From the NCBI GenBank assembly GCA_944382705.1, contig CALWNE010000030.1, forward strand, positions 1 to 17,891: 17,891 nt of DNA. The letters run 5' to 3'. The DNA is from an uncultured Allofournierella sp. (lineage in GTDB: Bacteria; Bacillota; Clostridia; Oscillospirales; Ruminococcaceae). Both the position numbers and the translations under genes were made by a program. This document shows, piece after piece, positions 14,370 through 17,891 of this stretch (position 1 is its first letter; each line of letters opens with the position of its first letter). The notes under the pieces were generated by a model, which did not search any database, was not told the DNA's origin, and worked only from the letters and a program-made list of their open reading frames with translations.

Positions 14370-17300
14370 ATGGCAAACGAAAGAAAGCAAAAGAAACGCA
14401 TGAGCGCCAAGGCTTTCACCGGCGTTCTAACCCCCTTGCTGGCTATTTTGCTGGCATTTTCCATCGCACTTTCCGTCATTACCACCACCCGGTATGATCT
14501 GGTTTTGCGAGATATTTTTGGCGAAACCGACTTCAGTAAAAACACAGCTGCCCAGGATGTGGATTCCACCTACTATACCCGGGATATTACCGATTCCAGC
14601 GAACTGCAACGATTGGAACAGGAATATGCCCGCAAGGCCGGTGCCGAGGGCTTTGTGCTGCTGTACAACAAGGCCGAAGAAGGAAAAGGCCTGCCCTTGG
14701 CTGCTGGCAGCAAGCTGAGCCTTTTTTCCGCTTCTTCTGTTGACCTGCTGGCGGGCGGTACCGGTTCGGGCGTAAGCACCATTTCCAGTGATATGCGTAC
14801 CGCTTTGCTGGAAGAGGGTTTTTCCATCAACGAATCACTGTGGAAATTCTATTCGGACAATCACTCCACCTATACCCGCGGCGGCGGTGCAATCATGTAC
14901 GGCGGTGCAGAGGACTGGTCCATCAACGAAGCGCCTATTTCTGCCATTCCGCAAACTGCCAAAGATGAGGCCACTGGCACTACTCCTGTATTCTTTATTG
15001 CACGCACCGGCGGCGAAGGCCGTGACCTGGCACGCTATATGGGCGACTGGGCCAGCACCGATGCCGACAAGGATAAGCACTATCTGGAACCGGACTCGGT
15101 AGAACTGGAGGTAATCGACTATCTCAATGCCAATTTTGACAATGTCATTATTGTTGTAAACACCAACAATGCCTTTGAGCTGGGCTGGATCCAGAATTAC
15201 CCCAACATTTCTGCTGTTCTGTGGGCTCCCGGTGCCGGCGGCGACACCTGCCGCTCCATTGTGGATGTGCTCAGCGGGGCAGTAAATCCCTCTGGCCATC
15301 TGGTGGATACCTTCGCCTATGATATGTTCTCTGCCCCCGCTATGCAGAATATGGGCGATATGATGCTGGTAAACAACGGCCAGGATGTAGAGGCCGGTGT
15401 CTTTTACGATGAAGGCATCTATGTTGGCTACAAATACTACGAAACCCGCTATTACGATAAGATGACCGGCCAGGGCAATGCTGGCGAGTACACCTATGCC
15501 GATACCGTTCAGTATCCCTTTGGTTTTGGCTTGTCCTATACCACATTTCAGTGGTCTGATTTTACCATGGGCGCTATGGACGATAACGGTGATATCAAAG
15601 TTAGCGTTACTGTAACCAATACTGGCTCTTTGGCTGGCCGTGATGTGGTCCAGCTGTACCTCAACGCACCTTACACCCAGTACGATAAGGACAACTATGT
15701 GGAAAAGTCTGCCGTATCTCTGGTTGGCTTTGAAAAAACTGGCGAGCTTCAGCCTGGCAGCTCCGAGACTGTAACCATTACCGTAAACCGTAAGGATTTC
15801 ATTTCTTATGATGATGTAAACGCTAAAACCTACATTCTGGAAGCTGGCGATTACTTGTTGACTGCAGCCGAGAATGCTCACGCGGCCAACAATAATTTCC
15901 TAGCTTACAATGGCGTAGAAAACGATAACCTGTTTGGTGTGCCCAATGCTGATTTTGTGGGTAAATGGGTCTATGAATACACTCAAAACGGCGGCATAGA
16001 CAATGTAACCTATGCTGTATCTTCCAACGGCACCACCGTAACCAATCAGTTCGACCATGCAAGTTACGACGAGCTGACCCCCCGAAGCAAGTACCTGAGC
16101 CGTCAGGACTGGGTTGGAACCTATCCCGTTACTCACGGCAACCAGGATAGCAAACGAAAGAGCGAATTCAGCGAAAAGAATGGCTACACCTGGGAAGTGG
16201 AAATTTCTGACGAAATTAAAAATGTGCTTCAAAGCAAAGGCGCTGCTGCTGCTTTGAATCCCATGAGCGAGGAAGAAGCTGCTTCTATGGCTGGCAGCTT
16301 TGGCCAAAACGGCGACCTGGAGCTGATTGATTTTCGCGGCCGTGATTTTGACGAGGTGGAAGCTGAAGGCGGCTGGGATCTGCTCATCAACCAAATGGAG
16401 GCCAGCGAGCTGCAGTCCATTATCTTGAATGGCGGCTATCAGACCCTGGCTTCTGCAAACATTGGCAAGCCCCGTGCCATCGACTACGACGGCCCCTCTG
16501 GCCTGAATGAAGGCGGTATTACCCACGAACCCTATTCCATCACCTATCCCTGCGCCACCAATCTGGCTGCTAGCTGGAACCGTGAAAACTCCTACCTGCA
16601 CGGATACTATGTAGGCGAAGACGCTCTGGCCGCCGACGGCAACTGGGGCAACCACACCTATATCGGCCTAATCAGCGGCTGGTATGCACCTGCTATGAAC
16701 ATTCACCGCACTCCCTTTGCAGGCCGCAACTTTGAGTATTACTCTGAGGATGGATTTTTGTCTGGCGAGCTGGCTGTACAGGCCGTAAACGCTTGTGCCG
16801 AAAAGGGCGTGTATGCTTACATTAAGCACTTTGCGCTAAACGATCAGGAAGATCACCGCAGCCACTTAGCCACCTTCTCCAATGAGCAGGCTATTCGTGA
16901 AATTTACCTAAAGCCCTTCCAAACCTGCATTGAGGAACGCACCACGACCGAAATTATGGTACAAAACTACGATCAGGAGACCGAAACCTATACCCAAAGC
17001 ACTGTGGAAATTCCTGCTGTTGCAGCTGTAATGAGCGCATTTAACCGTGTAGGCTGCACCTGGTCTGGCGGTGATTACAACCTTATTACGCAGGTTCTGC
17101 GCAACGAATGGGGCTTTAACGGCACCGTTATCACCGACTACGACAGTGGCGGCGTTATGGACACCGAGCAGTGCATTCGTGCCGGCGGCGACCTTAAGCT
17201 TACCGGCTTTATGGTAGATGCACCTCTGGATATTACCAACCCCGCCTCTCAGTACTATGCCCGTCAGGCACTCAAGCATATCCTTTATACCACTGTAAAC

Positions 17301-17486
17301 TCCAATGCAATGAATGGCATTGTGCACGGAACCGTGGTTGGAGAGTTGCCCTTTGCAAACTACTGGTTTATTCTGATTGCAGAAAACACCATTGCCGCCG
17401 GTCTGATTGTGTGGGGTGTTGCAGCAATCATCCGCCGCTGGAAACAGGAAAAAACAGCTAAATCCAGCGCCCACACCTCTGCATAA
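14370..17486 (+). CDS. Membrane-anchored GH3 glycoside hydrolase, reversed domain order
   Basis: 1038 residues; probably a beta-glucosidase-like exo-glycosidase working outside the membrane, substrate not predictable. Residues 1-10 are basic and 15-38 form a membrane segment. The alpha/beta sandwich comes first (about 85-395, ending PFGFGLSYTTF), then an FnIII-like domain (400-500, VSVTVTNTGSLAGRDVVQLY ... SLVGFEKTGEL). The TIM-barrel domain comes last (about 660-960) with DYDGPSGLN, GRNFEYYSEDGFLSGE (785-800), KHFALNDQEDHR (819-830) and the nucleophile region ITDYDSGG, D923. A second membrane segment (about 999-1020) ends in RRWKQEK. So the body is outside, with both ends in the cytosol. GGAGG precedes the ATG at 14370. 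Single-gene unit with its own terminator. Confidence 0.92.
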   Translation: MANERKQKKRMSAKAFTGVLTPLLAILLAFSIALSVITTTRYDLVLRDIFGETDFSKNTAAQDVDSTYYTRDITDSSELQRLEQEYARKAGAEGFVLLYNKAEEGKGLPLAAGSKLSLFSASSVDLLAGGTGSGVSTISSDMRTALLEEGFSINESLWKFYSDNHSTYTRGGGAIMYGGAEDWSINEAPISAIPQTAKDEATGTTPVFFIARTGGEGRDLARYMGDWASTDADKDKHYLEPDSVELEVIDYLNANFDNVIIVVNTNNAFELGWIQNYPNISAVLWAPGAGGDTCRSIVDVLSGAVNPSGHLVDTFAYDMFSAPAMQNMGDMMLVNNGQDVEAGVFYDEGIYVGYKYYETRYYDKMTGQGNAGEYTYADTVQYPFGFGLSYTTFQWSDFTMGAMDDNGDIKVSVTVTNTGSLAGRDVVQLYLNAPYTQYDKDNYVEKSAVSLVGFEKTGELQPGSSETVTITVNRKDFISYDDVNAKTYILEAGDYLLTAAENAHAANNNFLAYNGVENDNLFGVPNADFVGKWVYEYTQNGGIDNVTYAVSSNGTTVTNQFDHASYDELTPRSKYLSRQDWVGTYPVTHGNQDSKRKSEFSEKNGYTWEVEISDEIKNVLQSKGAAAALNPMSEEEAASMAGSFGQNGDLELIDFRGRDFDEVEAEGGWDLLINQMEASELQSIILNGGYQTLASANIGKPRAIDYDGPSGLNEGGITHEPYSITYPCATNLAASWNRENSYLHGYYVGEDALAADGNWGNHTYIGLISGWYAPAMNIHRTPFAGRNFEYYSEDGFLSGELAVQAVNACAEKGVYAYIKHFALNDQEDHRSHLATFSNEQAIREIYLKPFQTCIEERTTTEIMVQNYDQETETYTQSTVEIPAVAAVMSAFNRVGCTWSGGDYNLITQVLRNEWGFNGTVITDYDSGGVMDTEQCIRAGGDLKLTGFMVDAPLDITNPASQYYARQALKHILYTTVNSNAMNGIVHGTVVGELPFANYWFILIAENTIAAGLIVWGVAAIIRRWKQEKTAKSSAHTSA

Positions 17487-17496
17487 TATCTTTTTT

Positions 17497-17531
17497 CTGC
17501 TGCCTGGCTTTTGCCGGGCAGCAGCTTTTTT
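17497..17531 (+). terminator. Terminator of the GH3 gene
   Basis: CTGCTGCCTGGC (17497-17508), loop TTTT, GCCGGGCAGCAG (17513-17524) with one G-T pair, followed by CTTTTTT. Confidence 0.92.
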
Positions 17532-17563
17532 ATAAAGCAGCCTCCTTACAAAGAGGCAAACAA

Positions 17564-17602
17564 AAACAACCTGAGAGACTTTTACAATCTCTCAGGTTGT
17601 TT
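17564..17602 (-). terminator. Terminator of pduL
   Basis: A perfect 15-base stem, 17564-17578 with 17588-17602 (core AACCTGAGAGA / TCTCTCAGGTT), loop of 9. On the minus strand a T-run follows, so it ends the leftward pduL transcript, converging on the GH3 terminator. Confidence 0.88.
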
Positions 17603-17620
17603 AATGCAAGGGTTTTTAAC

Positions 17621-17891
17621 TTACTTTACGATTTCGCCCTCGCTGGCACCCAGGCAAGCGTTGGACTCGTCGGTATCGATGTGCATGGCGGTAGCAAACT
17701 TCTCGCTCACACGAATCACAACATCATCAAAAATCAGCTTGCGGCCTTCGTTGCCGCAGGCTACCTTTACAATTTCCTTGTCCTGCACGCCCATCTTCTC
17801 GGCATCTTCAGGGGTTACATGGATGTGACGCTTTGCCACAATTACGCCTTCCTTCAGCTCCACCTCGCCGCAGGGGCCAACCAGCTTGCAG
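17621..17891 (-). CDS. pduL: PduL-type phosphate acyltransferase, C-terminal part (cut by window edge)
   Basis: The last 90 codons are visible; the gene starts beyond base 17891 (whole proteins are about 210 residues). PduL enzymes interconvert acyl-CoA and acyl-phosphate (acetyl or propanoyl) using zinc. Visible hallmarks: KLVGPCGEVELKEGVIVAKR, the RHIHVTPEDAEKMGV zinc-site block, and VRVSEKFATAMHIDTDESNA near the end, with the second-domain His residues. A GTG at 17861-17863 is just an internal Val: the frame continues upstream with clearly conserved residues. Gut Firmicutes often use PduL as their ordinary phosphotransacetylase for acetate formation; microcompartment genes are not seen in this window, so either use is possible. 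A strong terminator follows. Confidence 0.93.
   Translation of the reverse strand, partial: CKLVGPCGEVELKEGVIVAKRHIHVTPEDAEKMGVQDKEIVKVACGNEGRKLIFDDVVIRVSEKFATAMHIDTDESNACLGASEGEIVK

Noticed and set aside
14835..15881. 348-codon frame antisense to the GH3 gene
   Set aside because: Mirror of biased GH3 codons; the plus-strand frame has clear GH3 motifs.

Overview
The window looks like chromosome from a low-to-mid GC Firmicute, most likely a gut member of the Clostridia (Ruminococcaceae/Oscillospiraceae-like). This rests on the phoH-ybeY-dgkA-era-recO housekeeping block joined to the sporulation genes yqfC/yqfD, the strong AGGAGG ribosome sites, tRNA genes with encoded CCA, an FprA-type flavodiiron protein and a permuted GH3 glycosidase. 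The genus cannot be fixed from the sequence alone.

Layout. From 1 to 6547 everything reads on the minus strand. In transcription order it is yqfC, yqfD, phoH, ybeY, dgkA, era, a small yqzL-like gene, recO, and the first 304 codons of mutS2, which runs off the left edge. This is the classic Bacillus/Clostridium block, but the usual pgpH and cdd genes are missing from it. Divergent from yqfC is a multi-spanning membrane protein resembling the sporulation protein YlbJ/SpoVV (6611-7732). Next come tRNA-Thr(CGT) with its own promoter and terminator, a PAS-GGDEF diguanylate cyclase, and the flavodiiron protein FprA. Two back-to-back tRNA genes follow, Trp(CCA) on minus and Ala(GGC) on plus, each with a near-consensus sigma-A promoter. 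After roughly 530 bases with no convincing gene comes a two-component pair: a LytTR response regulator and a membrane GHKL histidine kinase. Then comes a large membrane-anchored GH3 glycoside hydrolase with reversed domain order, and on the minus strand the C-terminal end of a PduL-type phosphotransacylase running off the right edge.

How the parts relate. The left block handles ribosome and rRNA maturation (ybeY, era), lipid-carrier recycling (dgkA), recombination and ribosome/DNA quality control (recO, mutS2), and sporulation (yqfC, yqfD, and the divergent ylbJ-like gene). The right half is a set of single-gene units, each with its own promoter and terminator: c-di-GMP signalling, O2/NO reduction, a two-component system, glycan breakdown and acetyl/acyl phosphate metabolism. 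The kinase/regulator pair sits directly upstream of the GH3 gene, separated by a strong terminator and an AT-rich promoter region, so regulation of GH3 by the pair is possible but not shown.

I found no CRISPR array, insertion sequence, integrase or rRNA. The observations most worth a second look are the doubly anchored, domain-swapped GH3 enzyme; inverted repeats at the promoters of the two-component operon and of GH3; a yqzL-like small gene overlapping recO; an Asp-to-His change at a conserved DgkA position; and a 122-codon start-less open frame upstream of the two-component system.
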